Assembly: GCF_954871325.1 (NCBI RefSeq) | Contig: NC_088777.1 | Span: 24,963,366-25,027,365, forward strand | Length of the DNA stretch: 64,000 nt | Reading direction: 5' to 3' | Source: Gordionus sp. m RMFG-2023 | Taxonomy: Eukaryota > Nematomorpha > Gordioida > Chordodea > Parachordodidae | In this document: positions 24,601 through 39,600 of the stretch, piece after piece | How positions within the stretch are numbered: position 1 is the first letter of the stretch | Layout: the number at the start of each line of letters is the position of its first letter | Notes under the pieces: model-generated | Told to the model about the DNA's origin: nothing | Databases searched by the model: none | Seen by the model: the letters and a program-made list of their open reading frames with translations, nothing else | Translations under genes and position numbers: made by a program

Positions 24601-27600
24601 TCATTTTTCCTAGGGTTAACCCATTAATATCCAAACCACCATTTTCTACGTTATCAGTATTATGTACACCTTTTATGCACATTCTAAAAATAAAGGTCAT
24701 TCTTGCTAACATCAGACTTTCTTTTTTTCCCGCTACATCTTTTATGCACCCATTTCTGGCATCTGGTGCATTGGATTGAATTTTAGCAACACTTTTCCAA
24801 CATCACAAGGCTCAGATTATCATCATCAATCATCACCTTTGTCTTTACTGAATTCATTTTCAGGCCCTTTGCTTCCATAGCCATTTTCCATTTACTAATT
24901 TTATCCCTCAATTCACCTCACTGTTGCCATCAATACAAGGTCACCTGCTTATATCCCAGAGAAGACCTTAACGTATCTCTCTAGCCACCACTACTCATAT
25001 CAAAAAAATATCCCCCCCCCCCCCCATCCACCCTTTAGACCAAGTTATACCCATCAAGACTAAGAATGAATACTTTCAATCAAAAGATTTTTAAATTAGA
25101 TTTTATTTGATATCCATATCGATATTTTGTGATGAGGAAAATATTCTTGACCCCTCAAGACCTAGACCTGCCCTCTAATGAATGATTATTATTACAATAA
25201 AAAAATATTTTAATTACCTTTTATTTGATACCCATATCAAAAAAATATAATTTTTACACTCCCCTTTCACCCCCCCCCCTCCCAGATCAAGTCATACCCA
25301 TCAAGACCAAGATTGAAGACCGGGAAGTTTTTAAAATATCGGATCGTATCGGCAAGGCAACAATAATATCGGCCTATAACCGATATTTTTAAAAAAGATG
25401 AATAATCAGACTGATCCAATCTGATAATAAATATCGGTACATCCCTAGTTATCAGATTATTTTATTATAGAGAATTTTTGGACCATGTCGTTACTAAAAG
25501 TATTATTACCAAGCATTATCGCTAAAAGATATTTTCGCGAATGCATTTTCACCAATATAATACCGCAGAAGCTATCTCGCGAACGCATTGCATTCAATGT
25601 ATTGCCGTGAATGCATGCTTTTGCGAATATTTAACGTTAATACATTACAAGATTATTTTATTACCGCGAAACAATTATAAATATATACCGCGAAAACAAT
25701 CTCGCAAATGTATTATCACGAAAGCAATCACTTATGCATTACATTTATAACTATATATACTATCGCCAATAGAACAAGATTGGACTATTTTAATTATTCG
25801 TTTGTAATCATCTAGTATATATAATCGCCGTAATTAAGAAATGAACTTTGTATAATCTTAATGAATTTTTATTTTTGGTATCAACTTTCCTTTCCCATCA
25901 TCCTAATTATTAATTTTTATTTTTGGTATCAACTTTCCTATCATCTTAATGTTAAATAAATCGAAGGAGACTATATACCTCTAATGTTAATTATTTTTTT
26001 TATAAAAACGAAAACTTAAAAAATTTTTTTTTTATACATCAACGAGATTCGAACCACTGACTTAACGTTCGTTAGACAAACCTTTCCAGTCAACCCCCTT
26101 CTATATTTAAATAAAATTTTTAATACAATTTCTCTTATATATGAAACTATATTATGCTAAAGTAATTTAAATATATCAATATTTATCTTTTTTATTGGAA
26201 GCTCCAGGCTTGGGAAAACAATTTCAAAATTAATCGGTTGGCCAGGTTTGAGAAAAAATTTTTTAAAATTATAATGTGTCGGGCTGGGCTTGGAAAATAT
26301 TTTTATAATTTTTATTGGAAGCTAAAAAAAATTACAAAATTAGTGGCCAGTTTTAAGAAAAATTTTTTAAAATTATAATGGGTCGAGCTGGACTTGGAAA
26401 TTATTTTTATAAATTATATTGGGATACGCTTGGGGAATATTTTTCAAATTATTATCAGCTTTGACGCTTGGGAATTTTTTTATTATTAACTTTGGATCAG
26501 ACATTGACTAAAACAAATAAACCAAGGCCCATAAAATCTGATTTTGATTGTATTTTTAAATTCATTATGATTTTTTTAAATATTTTATTCCAGTTCTCAA
26601 ATACCAAAATTATTGATCTTTGGTTGGGGTTGGGGAAATTTTTCCAAAATTATTATGGCCTTGGACCTTGCTTGGGAATTTTTTCAATATTAAATAATAG
26701 GTATAGATGATCAGTAATATTTTAACAAATAATATTGATATGGATATCAAGTAAAAGCTTTAAATATATTTTGTCAAAACATAGCATTTAAACTTAGTTT
26801 TAATGGATTGGACCTGACCTGAAGGTGGGAGGGGGTTATAAAGAATAAAAATTGGATATTATTTTCAAATAACAGGTAACAACTATCATAAGAGTAAGGA
26901 GAAAATTCTCATTCCCCGTTTTTGACAGACTCAGCAATGCTGACTAATGGGTCTGGTACTCGTAATTATATATTTTTTATTTTGACCTTCAAGAAAAACG
27001 GGTCATCATACTTTTCTCCCTTATTCGATGATAGATGAATCAGAAATTAAGAATATCTTATGAGGTGTTATTCACGAATTTACTCTTTTTCGCCTAAATT
27101 TTAATATTTTTATAAAATATATTAATTAAGTATATTTAATACCATATACACAAACTAATTACCCCTCAACCCCGTCATTCTTAACAGGTTATTAACTAGT
27201 AATTTTATATACAAATTAAAATTGATAAAAGAATTTTGGGTTAATTTTGTTTTTCTGTTCCCTTATATTTATCATAAATAAGATTAATGAAACGAACCTG
27301 CATCTTTGTAAATTTCAATTCCATAACCTCAACGGAACATCTAAACCTTTCTAATTTTTTCTTGCTGGAACTAGTGATGCAAAATCACTCCATTTGAGCC
27401 GATTTAAAAAATGGCTGACTCAATATTTTAGCCAGAAAAGTATTGCCTAAGCCTCGAGATTTCGCTAATAAATGTCCAAATTTTTGTGCCATCTATGAGC
27501 AGAATTTTCAGGGTTGCGTAATATTTTTCTGGCTAAAATACTGAGTTCGCTGTATTTAAAAATCGACTTTAATGGAGCGATTTTGCTAACTGGAGCCTTA

Positions 27601-30600
27601 GCCGAACTAATGTGTCAAAAGGGTTGACACTTTGGTGTCAGCACCTTTTTGAATCTGAACAATAAATGAAGGGAATCGTTATTTTATTGCTATTCTTTAA
27701 GCAAGTAATCCGATGAAAATTATTTTTTAATTTTTTTTTAAAATATAATAAAACGCATGCGTATAAAAAATATTTAAAGTGTGTTAATAAATTTTAAAAC
27801 ACGCAAAAATATTTATATGATTAAAGAATTAAAAAACGATTTCCAATATAAAAATAGCAATACTCTCTTAGGTTTCTTGGCATTGAAACCATGAATAGAG
27901 ATTAAGTTAGATTTTATTGGGATCTCCAGTTTTTGATGAGATGGTATGTTCTAAAATTTTACAGCCTTAGGGCTAAAATTACCTAAAGTGGTCATGACAA
28001 AGGAATAAAATTGAAATTAGTTAAAAAAGAGTATTTTTTGAATTTTCATATTCCGTTTGGATAAAGGAGCCTTTCCGTGAGTGGAATAAGTGTTATGTTA
28101 TTGGTCTTTTTTCGTCTGTCGAGTTGAGTCCTAGAGGTTCCACGTTGAGATCTGCTTTTGAGAATCTTACCTAATGCATGTCGAATACTCCAACTCTTTA
28201 TGAATTTGACGCGGAGAGGATGGTAACCATTCAAATTATTGCTGCTTTACGCAAATTACAAATAAACGCAAAGGGGGATTTAAATGCATAATTATAACCA
28301 TGTGAAGTTCCTCCACATTTAGATGAAGTCGCAAATTCATACTGGGGATGCTTCAAGTCACTCGTCATAACCATGATCCAAGCTGGTAAACTTTTAATAG
28401 GTTATCATTCTATCAAAATATAGCGTTGAACGTTATTTTGATTTTCTATATATTTTTATATATTAGATAAGGTCAAATATTATCCATGTATACAAAAAAA
28501 TTGTTGTTTTCAAGTAACGTCTATAGCTCAGTCACTCGTTGATTGAGGAATCACTTTAACCTTCGACCTGGGAAAGGACCAGATTTCTGCAGCTAAGTTA
28601 TTTCCTGTTAAGGGGTATAACAAATAGCATATTGAAAGCGAACGCATGAATTAGGGTAAGTAACATATGTTAAAAATGAGTTTTATTACATTTTATACAT
28701 TTTAATAAAATGTAATCGCTGTTTAATTGCCATATGACCGACACCATATAGTAATTCCCCTGGTAAAAGGAAAAAGAAAATAATTGTTGTAAATTATTTA
28801 TCATTCCACAAGGAAAAGAAAGCCAGTAAATGAATATATTAAAATTATCGCCATTAAAAAAATTTATCTAAGTAGAATAATGCATTTTTCTAAATAAGTG
28901 CTAATACATTTTTCAACAAAGGGGATGCTGTCTGAAAATAACGAATATATATTTTTTTTTAAATTTTACTTTACTATCATTTTTAATTTTTTAAAACTAA
29001 TTTTAGTGGTAATGGTAACGAAATACTTTGTTATAGAGAGTATTTTGCCCAAATCCTGATCTTTTCATTTTAAAGCCACGGGGCTGGTTATATAGATTGC
29101 TTTATTAGCAAATATTTATTTTTTATAATATATTTAAAAAGGGAGTTGGGTGGGATCAAGGAGCATTAAGCACAGCATTATGGAGTGGAATTCTTTTAAA
29201 AGATGTATTAATTGACGTTGGAGTTAATATGGTAATTTTGCAATTTGATTTAAATATATATTTTAGATTTTTATCATTAGTAAAAATGAATTTTAAAATA
29301 TATTGTTGTATAATAAATATTTTAAATTGGTATATTGATTAAATGTTATTTCTTTAAATTATTGATTTTAATACGATTGTAAAGCTTGATGATTCCCTTC
29401 ATGTAGATTTTGAGGGTATGGATTTTCATTTATCAAAACCAATTGACCGAACTTACTATTCAAATCCAGAAACACTCGATCCTCTATTTAAAACTCTTAA
29501 TATTTCTTTGGAAGATCAACAGGTGCAAAATTATTTAAACCCCATTATGACATCGCCATTATCAGGATATGGCTCTTCTATTCCAATTCACAAGGCAGCC
29601 ATTTCGGATGAATGTGTAATGCTTGCATGGATGGTAAAAAAAACTACCCAGATGAACATATTTTTTAATCGCAATAAATACTATATAATTTAAGCGTGGG
29701 CATGGCCAAGGTGGACGTAGTGGTTTTGATTCTCGGGCGCCATTTAATCGTTATAGGAAACGCGCTTTTAACTATTAAATGGCACCTGTCGTGAATTACC
29801 AATTTTTTTAAAAATATATTCTATTATACAAAAAAAAACCAATTCGATAAATTATTACCCTTGGTTTGGAAATAAAAAAAATGATGGAAAGATGCCTAGG
29901 AAATCGCTTTGAAAAAATTATCTATCTGTAAATGGTTTTAAGAGTTGTTTTCGAACTGATAAAACAATGTTTCAAAAATCAGATCTTCTAACTATGTATT
30001 ATGGGAGACCGGGGCTTTACGGCAGGTGGGGTAAAAAGGCAAACGGCTATAACTTTTTCATCATTGGGACTAATGTTTTAAATTTGTTCAAAAGATGTAT
30101 TTCTATACATCTTTTGTACTATATATATATATATTATATAATATTATATATATATATAATAATATAGTAAATATAAAATTTATCGATTAAAAATCAATGC
30201 CTCTTCAAATTTTATAAAATTTATATGACATATTCCTCATATAGGCTATCGATTAAACTTGATCCGAGTTTCTAGCACATCAAGAAAATTTTATGGAGCC
30301 ATTTAAGCTAACTTACTATCCTAGGGGCTAAACGGCAGGGAGAGCAAAATTTTATAGGGCAATGATACTACTAAATATTTAAAGTTGGTTTTCTGCCCAG
30401 AGAATCTACCCACTAAGCTCTAATATTTTTACCGATTATATTTTTAATGATCTTGATGAAACATGTTGTATTACTATATTCCTGGTAATCACCAAAACGC
30501 TTATGTAAATCTCGTGACAGATGAAGAGTCTATATCCAATTCGCTATCTAATTATAATAAGCACTTCTATATTACTGAAGGGGATGGGGTTTGACGCAAA

Positions 30601-33600
30601 ATCTTTAATAAGAGTTGGTAGGAGGCATAGTTTTTCTAAGCTAATTTTGATGGTTTTTATTTTTTTGCTTAAAATATTTAAGAGGAGGGAAAAAATGTTT
30701 TTTTTGAGGGGGGTGGGGTAAATTTTTTAGAATGTATTTGTCATTCAGTAAAATGTGTGAATAAGGCGCTTATTGTTCTGAATAGGCATATATCTATTTG
30801 TGTCGGGAATTATCTATTTTATGTATATATTTATTGTGAATACTAATTTTTGGTAAATATTCATAATTTAAAATGAAAAAATTTGTGTTTTATGGGTTAA
30901 ACTTAATATTTGCTATCTTGCCTAAGGTCGTTGATTAATAATAAAAGCATACTTTTAATTACTCCTGAATAGCGCCAACAGTATGATAAGTAGAAAACCC
31001 GGTTTTATTTTTATTTTGTAGCTTAATGATGGTGATATATGATATAATATAATTAGTTTTATCCTCTAAAATAAAATTTAAATTTTATCCTAAAAGAACA
31101 AAACACCTATCATATAGCCCCGGTCTTACTTTAAAAAACAAAATATTTGAATTTTTTCCATAATCTGCAAAAAAAATATTTTTAAAATTAGATGAATGGT
31201 GAGATTTTAAATTTTGACCACGGGTTTCCTATGAGAGTAATAGTTCCTAGCTATATTGGCGCCCGTTCTGTTAAATGGTTGTGGAGAATAACTGTGTCAA
31301 AGCATGAATCAGAAAATTTTTACCAGCAAAGAGATTACAAAGTTTTTCCTCCTCACGTAATATTGCAGTTTCAAATTTATACTCATTAAAAACAAATAAT
31401 TTATTAGGTTGATTGGGATACCGTCGATCCCTTGTGGGATAAGTACCCAGCCATTCAATGTTTAACACCCCAAGCAGCTATATGTTCTATTATAGCTGAT
31501 TGTAACGATAAAAAAAATGAAATTTATGACGGTTCTTCTGATAATGTTTGTAAAGTGCCATTTAACATGTATGATGTTAAAATCTCAATTCTAATTAGAG
31601 GATACGCTCTTACCTGTCATGGGTAAGTGAAATTAGTTTGTCTATGGCTAAAAAAGTCTATTAATCATTTTAAAATAGTATTTTTTTTATGATACATATT
31701 CAATTTTAATTTAACTAACGAATTAATGTTGGTATAATAATATTAAAATTTTATATGGGCATCATTCAGTTCGTGTGGCCACTTCAAATATTTATTAATT
31801 TTCATGATATCATGCCTCTTTAATCAAATAATTATGACTTATATTTCGAGTTATGTTAATTAGGGTTAAGGCCCAGGTCGATTCGGCTCGTTAAGAATTT
31901 TTGCATAGTTGCCTGACCCATTAAATTTTTTGCCCAGCCCATTATAAATTTTTAAAATTTACCCGTGGCGTTAAAACTTTGCGAAAAGTCAAGCCCTGCT
32001 CGATAAAATTTTAGGAAAAGTCCTTTTTCTTCAATTATATTTTTAATTTCTATATCTAATTTTTTCTTAATGTCAATTAAAGCTCTTAAATATCTCCTCT
32101 ATGACTATCTATTTCTTTCTGCAACAACCGCTTTATAATTCAATTATATTTGATATCTATATTGTGTATTTGTAATTGAATCATCTCATAAATAACTTGT
32201 TTAATTTTTGTAGATTTATTATTAGACAGCTCTTTATTTTTAAATAGTATAAATCAAAATATTAATTTGAAACAGAAATATACATCAAAATTTTAAATTT
32301 CGGGGTGGCCTATTAAATTTTAAGAAAAATTACCATCTTCAAGACCTTACCTTATTTTTTATATATAAATTGTCTGAAATGGCCCAGCCCGAAAATTATT
32401 AAAATACGGATTGCCCGGCCTGCTATAATTTTTTTTAAATTCCATGCTCGGTCTTGCCCACGGGCCGCGTTGCAGTTCTCTAATATCATTTCAAAAAATT
32501 AATGTTTTGTCTACGTGAAACTTGGATGAGATCAACTTGGTATTAGCACTCACCCATCCTTCAGAAAGCTTTGGATCTCCTAGTGCCTCACTCCGTTGAT
32601 GATCTCTTATTGAGTGATTTATTAGAACAATATCCTAGTCAAACTATTCTGAATTATAAATGCTCCGAATGCCGGTCGGCTGTCCCAAGCAAAAAATTTC
32701 GACATTTCTCTTATTAATGAAGAACTTCATATTCTTATTTCACCTCGTCTTGGCGCGATATATTGCTTTCTTCCAAATATATTTATTGTTCTTTATCATC
32801 TGATTACATAGGATACCATTCTTTACATTGCAGATATTTTTAGGGCCGCCTCCCACGGTATATAAACATAAATAACTTAATCTCAAAAGCTCTTTAAAGG
32901 GCCAGTACTTCAAATACCCTAGAGCCCAATCAATGCTCAAGCAACAACAGAAGACCCATTCGTTGGTAGCAGCATAATACCCTGGTCTTCCTATTGCTTG
33001 AAATTACACATACATCCATTTTTCGGCACGATACAACAGAAATGCCTCAAAAATTAGTTTGGCAGAAATCAAATAAATAAATATTGAGATCGCTAACGTA
33101 ATTTTTATCTTACTTGTCACCAAACTCTTGGTGTTTTTGGTGAGGAATTCCTTAAATTTATCACATTATTAGGAGGAAAATTTAGCCAAATAAGTGGTGA
33201 TCGTATTGAAGCTTTCTATTTCAAACAAACCATTACATGACTATTCATCAAAGTAGTTATATTGCTATTCATAGTTCCATATAGCAATGCAAGTAAGCCG
33301 AATCTTAATTGTTTTTTATTCAGTTGTTTTTTTTTGAAATTTTTTTTATATATATGCGCTATATTTATATAATCGTTAATTGTTTTTTACAAATACAAGT
33401 ATTTATCATGACTTAAACATGATCTCAAGATGTTTCTGAGAATGCTTTCAGCAAGTCTCCCGTGATGGATGGCATTCTACCCTGTACTGATATCTTGATA
33501 TATCACTTTTAATAATAATTTAATCAATCAATTAAAAAGTGTTTAAATTAATACCTATATTTTATTACCAATAGAAATACCAATACAATATTCGTATTTG

Positions 33601-36600
33601 TTGGTTTTTAAATATTGGTTTGGTTACCAGCCCTTAGCAATAGCTTAACTCTTAAAGGCCATGTGCCTTTTCTTAATATTTAAGGTAAAATCGCCATTAT
33701 GTAAGAATGTATCAATTAAAAATTCAAGTAGAGGACACTAAGATTTCGTTGACCTAATCCTATCTCGATAATTTTGGTTCATGTGACAATTTGGTTAAGT
33801 CAATTGGATTTTATCCAAAAAATATTATACTCAAACTTTTTTGCAAAAATATGACCATACCATTTTTTCTTCCATACATAGTGATAATTAAACAAGATTT
33901 GCCTAGCCAAGTTTATCAACTCTTTTTGATGCAAAATTAATTGCACTATTAACTAAGTCTGATGGTGAGGTTCGACCGATTTCAATAGGGTCTTTTTACG
34001 AGACTAATAGCTAAGATAATCGTTGAGCGCATCAAACCTGATACTTCAGGAATGTTCCAAACTTATCAACTAGGCTTTGATGCTAAAGGAGGATGCCAAA
34101 TAACCCACCCTCTCTCTGCTTATATGTCTCGAAGATCCTCTTCTAGATGCCATAGTCTGTAGCTGGACTTTAATAATGTTTTTAATTTTTTATCTAGAAA
34201 AGTAATTAAACATTTTTTATTAAAAATTTTCAGTATATGCATAATTTGAACAATCATATGGCTGTACAATTCCTCTCAAATTTGGAGATACAATTCCTTC
34301 TAATACCCTTTTATTTAGCTTGGGCATGCATACCCGAATTCATTCTTTAAAAACTCTTTTTAACTTATATAAATATATAGTATCTGGATGATGGTACCAT
34401 CTGCGGATCATTTATAAATATTTCAGCAGCGATAGATTATATAGAGTTAAATTTTCTATAAATTGGCCGTACTCTAAATATAGCTAAATCTGAAATATGT
34501 TTTTTAAATTCAAATGCTCTCGGGGTTTAAAATTATTAAAGAAAGTGAAATTAATCTTCTTGGTTAGCCTTTAAGCAGTTTTTCCAAATATGAGGTGTTG
34601 ATGGGAAAATTTTTTAAAGTCTTGTTGGGACTGGAAAATATTTTAAAAGAAATAGTTTCATACCAAAGTTTTCTTAAAAGATTTTACCAAAAATTTAACA
34701 TATTTTTAGATCATTATTTATTTTAAATATTAAATTGGAAAATGTTAACTCGGGTTGTTCTCAATAACCATTGAAAATGGGAGGCTTCGATTTATATCTA
34801 TTAAATCTTGTAAGGTGCATCAAAATGATGTAGGAGTATAACTTATGCATCACGGTTGAAAAACGCAATAATATCTTTTTTTTATCACCCTTAAAGATAA
34901 CCTTTTAAATTCGACCTGACTGTTTGGATATCTTTAGCTTTATCTGAAGCTGTTTTACCCACCGTTTTAACACATCAATCAACCTTTAGTTAAATTTTTT
35001 TTAAAAATAATCTCATATATTTAACTATTACAAATTGCTGATTGTACGTAGTGGTTATGAATAGTTGGAAGCATTATCAAGTCTTAACCTAGGTAACCTC
35101 TTATCAGATGAACAATGAGGGATTGTTTTAATCCTCCAATTAAATGTCACATTGTCATCCACATATATGCATAAAATAAAATATCGGTTGATTCCAAAGG
35201 GAGATATGGTTTTAATTCTTAGTCAAGACTCACATGCAAGGCATGCAGCGATTAATTCAGTTATTAACCATTCCCTTACGAGAGCCTGAATACCAAATAT
35301 CCTGAAGCCTACGAATTCATTATCAGATGATGGCCTAAGGCTAGATAGTTTAACTTCCGTACTTTGGTTAAATCCTTAATTTGGGACTTCACATGCGTCT
35401 CTTCATTTCCAAAAAATGTTAATTCTACTGGTTGATATAGCTGAGAAAAAAAATATACAAATTAACAAATTATGTTTTTTTTACCAATCGTTATTTTATA
35501 AGTCTTAACTTAATCTCAACTTATATCTATTTAATTTATATGTCTCAATTTAATATCTATTTAATTAAATAATTTCTTATACTCCAATTTTTTTATATTA
35601 TAAAGTCCAATAATATATATAAATATATAGGTTTTTATTCCAAATCCAATAGAAAATATAGTTTTTTACAAATTTCATAATATATAAAAAAGTTATCATT
35701 TATATTTTTACAATAATAATATTTAAGAAAAATAATATATTTTTTTTACCGCCCAGTCAACAATAATTGACTTATTTATATATTTACAAAAAAAAATATT
35801 ATAACTTTGAGAAACTACACAAAAACTAGGACATGCCACCCCTTTATTGGCACTTGTTCCCTATCAAAATTTATTATAAAAATATATTATGTCTATATAT
35901 ATATATAAATATTAGTATTGTTTTACATTTTAAAAATTGTAACTAGTAACTGTAACTGGTTATATTTTTGAAATGAATATATGTATAAATCTAAATAATA
36001 TATTCCAGTAATTAAATTTATTTTTAATATGTTTAGAATAATATAATTATTTATTAAAATTATATTACTATATCTATATACTATGTAAAAATATATAATT
36101 AAAAGAAGAGAAATAAAATAAAATAATGTATTTAGGTTTGGTCGGCGGGGCTTAATGACCCATATATAGATATACATATAAATCGACAAATTTTGATAGA
36201 TATTCTTTGTCGTAGGTAGAATAGACCTGTGCGCCGCCATCATATTTTATTTCCACAAACAATTCATATTAATTATTTTTATGGACTTGCACGTTCACAA
36301 ATATTACCAGCACCTTGAGGGCAAAAAATATGGAATATATTGTGCTAAATAGGTTAAGAAATATAATATTAAAAAATAGGTTTATTAATTAATATTGGTT
36401 AAAAATTATGAAACCCAGGAATGTAACAATTTAAGAAAAGGAAATATTTGGACGGGAAATTATATTATTGTTGCATAGCCTTCGTGAAGACAATCAGACA
36501 TTTAAACAAAATTTTAAATTAATAAATTTAAAAAAAATTTATTTTAAAATTAATTTATCACACCCTTTGGACTGCCCACCTAGACCTGTGCCCGGCGGTA

Positions 36601-39600
36601 TTTTTATTCACGCCGGAAAAGCCGCCGATTTAGATCATCGGCGCGTGCCGGCTAGCCGCCAATTTTTATTAGAGCGGCGGCGCGGCGTGTGTAATTTTTA
36701 GAAAGCATATTAATTATATTTATATATTAAATTATTATTTTTTTAATTTGAATACTAACATTAATAAAATTAAAATATGAATTGTTCAATTGTTATATAT
36801 AATAGAATAGTGTATATCATTTACATTCATTCATACATCATATTTTATTTCCACAAACAATTCATATTAATTATTTCACGTTTTAAACCACCCTATATAT
36901 AATTATGAAATAACAACTCTACTAATCATAAATCAAGTTATATCTGGAGGTACTTTGGAAATCTTATTTTAAAGAATGAAAATAAGAAAAGAACAATAAT
37001 GCCTAATTATATTTATTGTGAACCTTGCTTAAAATTGGCGAAAAAAGATGAGGAAGATTCGAATAAACATAATTCATTTTCACAGTTATTTATTTTTATT
37101 TTATTTTAGACTTATATTTATATATATTTTATTTTTAGTTATGAAATAAAATGTTTTAGTAAAAATATAAGTATAAATAATCTTTCTCGGCACTTAGTTA
37201 ATGTTCATAAAATATCAGAAAAAATTAATTATAATAAATCCATTCAAAGTCTATAAATATATTTAAAGCCAACACCTAACAACAAAATAAAATATAAAAA
37301 ATGACTCTTAGGTTATTATTATTGTTTATTATTATTTATTTAAAATTTTTACTGGTTTGTTAAGTTTAAGTTTTATTTTGAAAGTTCAAAACAACTAAAT
37401 TTTTAGTTTGTTTATTGCCAGCTCTATTTTGTGATCTTTTTAATGTATAAATTTAATATATAATATATTTAATTAATTATGTAAAACTTTATTTTGAAAG
37501 TTAAAACTAATTAAAATTTATAATATTTGTTTCATTCCAACTCTAATTATTTTGATGTTTTTTAAATGTATTTTTAATGTATAAACTTAATATATAATTT
37601 ATTAAATTAATTATTTAAAACTTTATTTTAGAAAGTTAAAACTAAATCAAATTTATAATTTGTTTCATTCCAGCTCTATTTTGATGTCTTTTAAATATCT
37701 TTTTAATATATAAACTTATTATATAATTTATTAAATTAATTATTTAAAACTTTATTATGAAAGTTAAAACTAAATCAAATTTATAATTTGTTTTATTCCA
37801 GCTCTAATTATTTTGATGTTTTTTAAATATCTTTTTAATGTTTAAAATAAATATAAAATCTAATAGAGCGAAATTATGTTTTGATGTGCTGATTAGATTT
37901 AATGCCATTTGATTCTATAAACAATAAAGGAATGACAGATTTTCTAAAGGTTTAAAATTTATATAAAATTATTATTAAAAAATAAACTGCCTAATAAATA
38001 GAAATATAAGATAATTGATTCCTCGTCTGAATTGCCAAATAGGACAATCATTAGTCGGGGTGCACTAGACGATGTTTATTTATATAAAAAGGCGCATGGT
38101 TTAAATCTGATTGAATCTCGACCAAAATTTTCTTCTTTTTAATTTATGGACCGATCATTTCAAGCGTCGAAATTATATCACAGATGAAAATTTTGATCTT
38201 AAATATTTTACCCTAGCAACTAGAAATGTGACTCAAAAGCATACTGGGGAAACAATATTATCTGAGATTGATAGTATTGAAGAGGAGTTCCATTTAAAAG
38301 CCAAAATAATACAAACGGTAACTGATGCTGTGGCCAATATCAAAAGAAGCGTCAGATTAGGGGATTATGAGCATAATTTATGCTTATGGCATGGACTTCA
38401 TAATTTGGTTACAGTTGATGGCATAAAAAAGTTGCCAAAATTGATATTCTCATTAAAAAAAATTGAGAAATTATTCCAGCCCTTAGATATCGTGTAGCTT
38501 GGAATGTGAAATTGAGGCTGAACATAGTAAATGTCTGCAGTCAATTTATGACACAGGTAATATCTTGGATATTGATGATTCTGATCCATACCTTGATAAC
38601 CATTGATATGTCTGATGAATCTGATAATAGAAATGGCATTGCACCAACCAATCTAATTAATGCAAAACCTTTAAAATTAAATTGCCCTACCCGCTGGCAT
38701 AGCATATTAATTATCCTAGAAAGTGTTCGCAGTGTAAACAAAATTCCTATAAATATAATGTTCTAAATAAAATAGAAAAACTTTTATAGTCAAAATAATC
38801 GGTAAGTTTATTTTAATTTGTTTTCTATATATAGTATTTTTTTTTTTCTCTTTAGCTTTCACCTTTTCTGGTGGTAAGCTCCTTCAACATCTCTCTCCAC
38901 TTTATGTTATTCGTACAATCTCTTTTATCTATTTTATACTTCTTTATATTGGCTCTAACTTTATGGCCCCATTGAAGTTTTGGCCTTCCTCTTTTACGTT
39001 TGCCCATCACTTCCAATCTTTCAACTTTATTTCCTATGTAGTTCATAGGCCTTCTCATTGTGTGCCCATACCACCTAAGTCTGTTTACCATTAACTTAGT
39101 CTTAATGGGCACTACCTTTAAACTATTTAGTATTCTTGTACTGCGCACCTTATCCTTTCTTGTTACCCCAGCAATCATCCTCAGCATTCTCATCTCCATA
39201 GTTTGTAGACTTCTCTCGTCTGATTCTTTGGTTGGCCATGTTTCCGAACTATATAGAATAGTTGGTTGTACTATAGAACTGTAAATTTTTCCCTTTAATT
39301 TGTGTGGGATTCTTTTGTCAAATAGCACTCCAGATAAAGATCTCCACTTTAACCACCCTTGATTAATCTTATTCTTTATCTCTTTTTCTATTGTGCCGTT
39401 TGTTTGTATAGTGGAGCCCAAATATTTGCAGCTTTCAATTGCGGATATCTGCCAATCATTTATATCAATACTCTCCGTTTCATCTCCTCCTATCACCATA
39501 TACTCCGTCTTTTCTCTATTTACTTTTAATCCGTGCGTTTCTAGGATATTTATCCAATTCACTAACCTTTCTTTCATTTCATCCTTGGATTCGGCAAGTA

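Larger units (their letters stand above)
18604..29141 (+). other. SUOX intron, about 10.5 kb, transposon-filled
   Basis: Lies between exons a and b (GT at 18604, AG at 29140). It holds a tRNA-like SINE candidate, a short MITE, a hAT element with G-runs, a CGGCCCG MITE, a LINE relic and poly-C repeats, each listed separately. Confidence 0.85.

Noticed and set aside
28505-28580. Functional tRNA gene
   Set aside because: Box-like words exist but acceptor and anticodon stems do not pair.
29690-29790. RGG-box protein exon
   Set aside because: A single short open stretch with no splice partners; it lies in a SUOX intron and could be chance or a processed fragment.
36468-36701. 77-codon frame with Pro/Arg-rich end
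   Set aside because: It is translated G+C-rich subterminal repeat of the BED hAT; no family resemblance.
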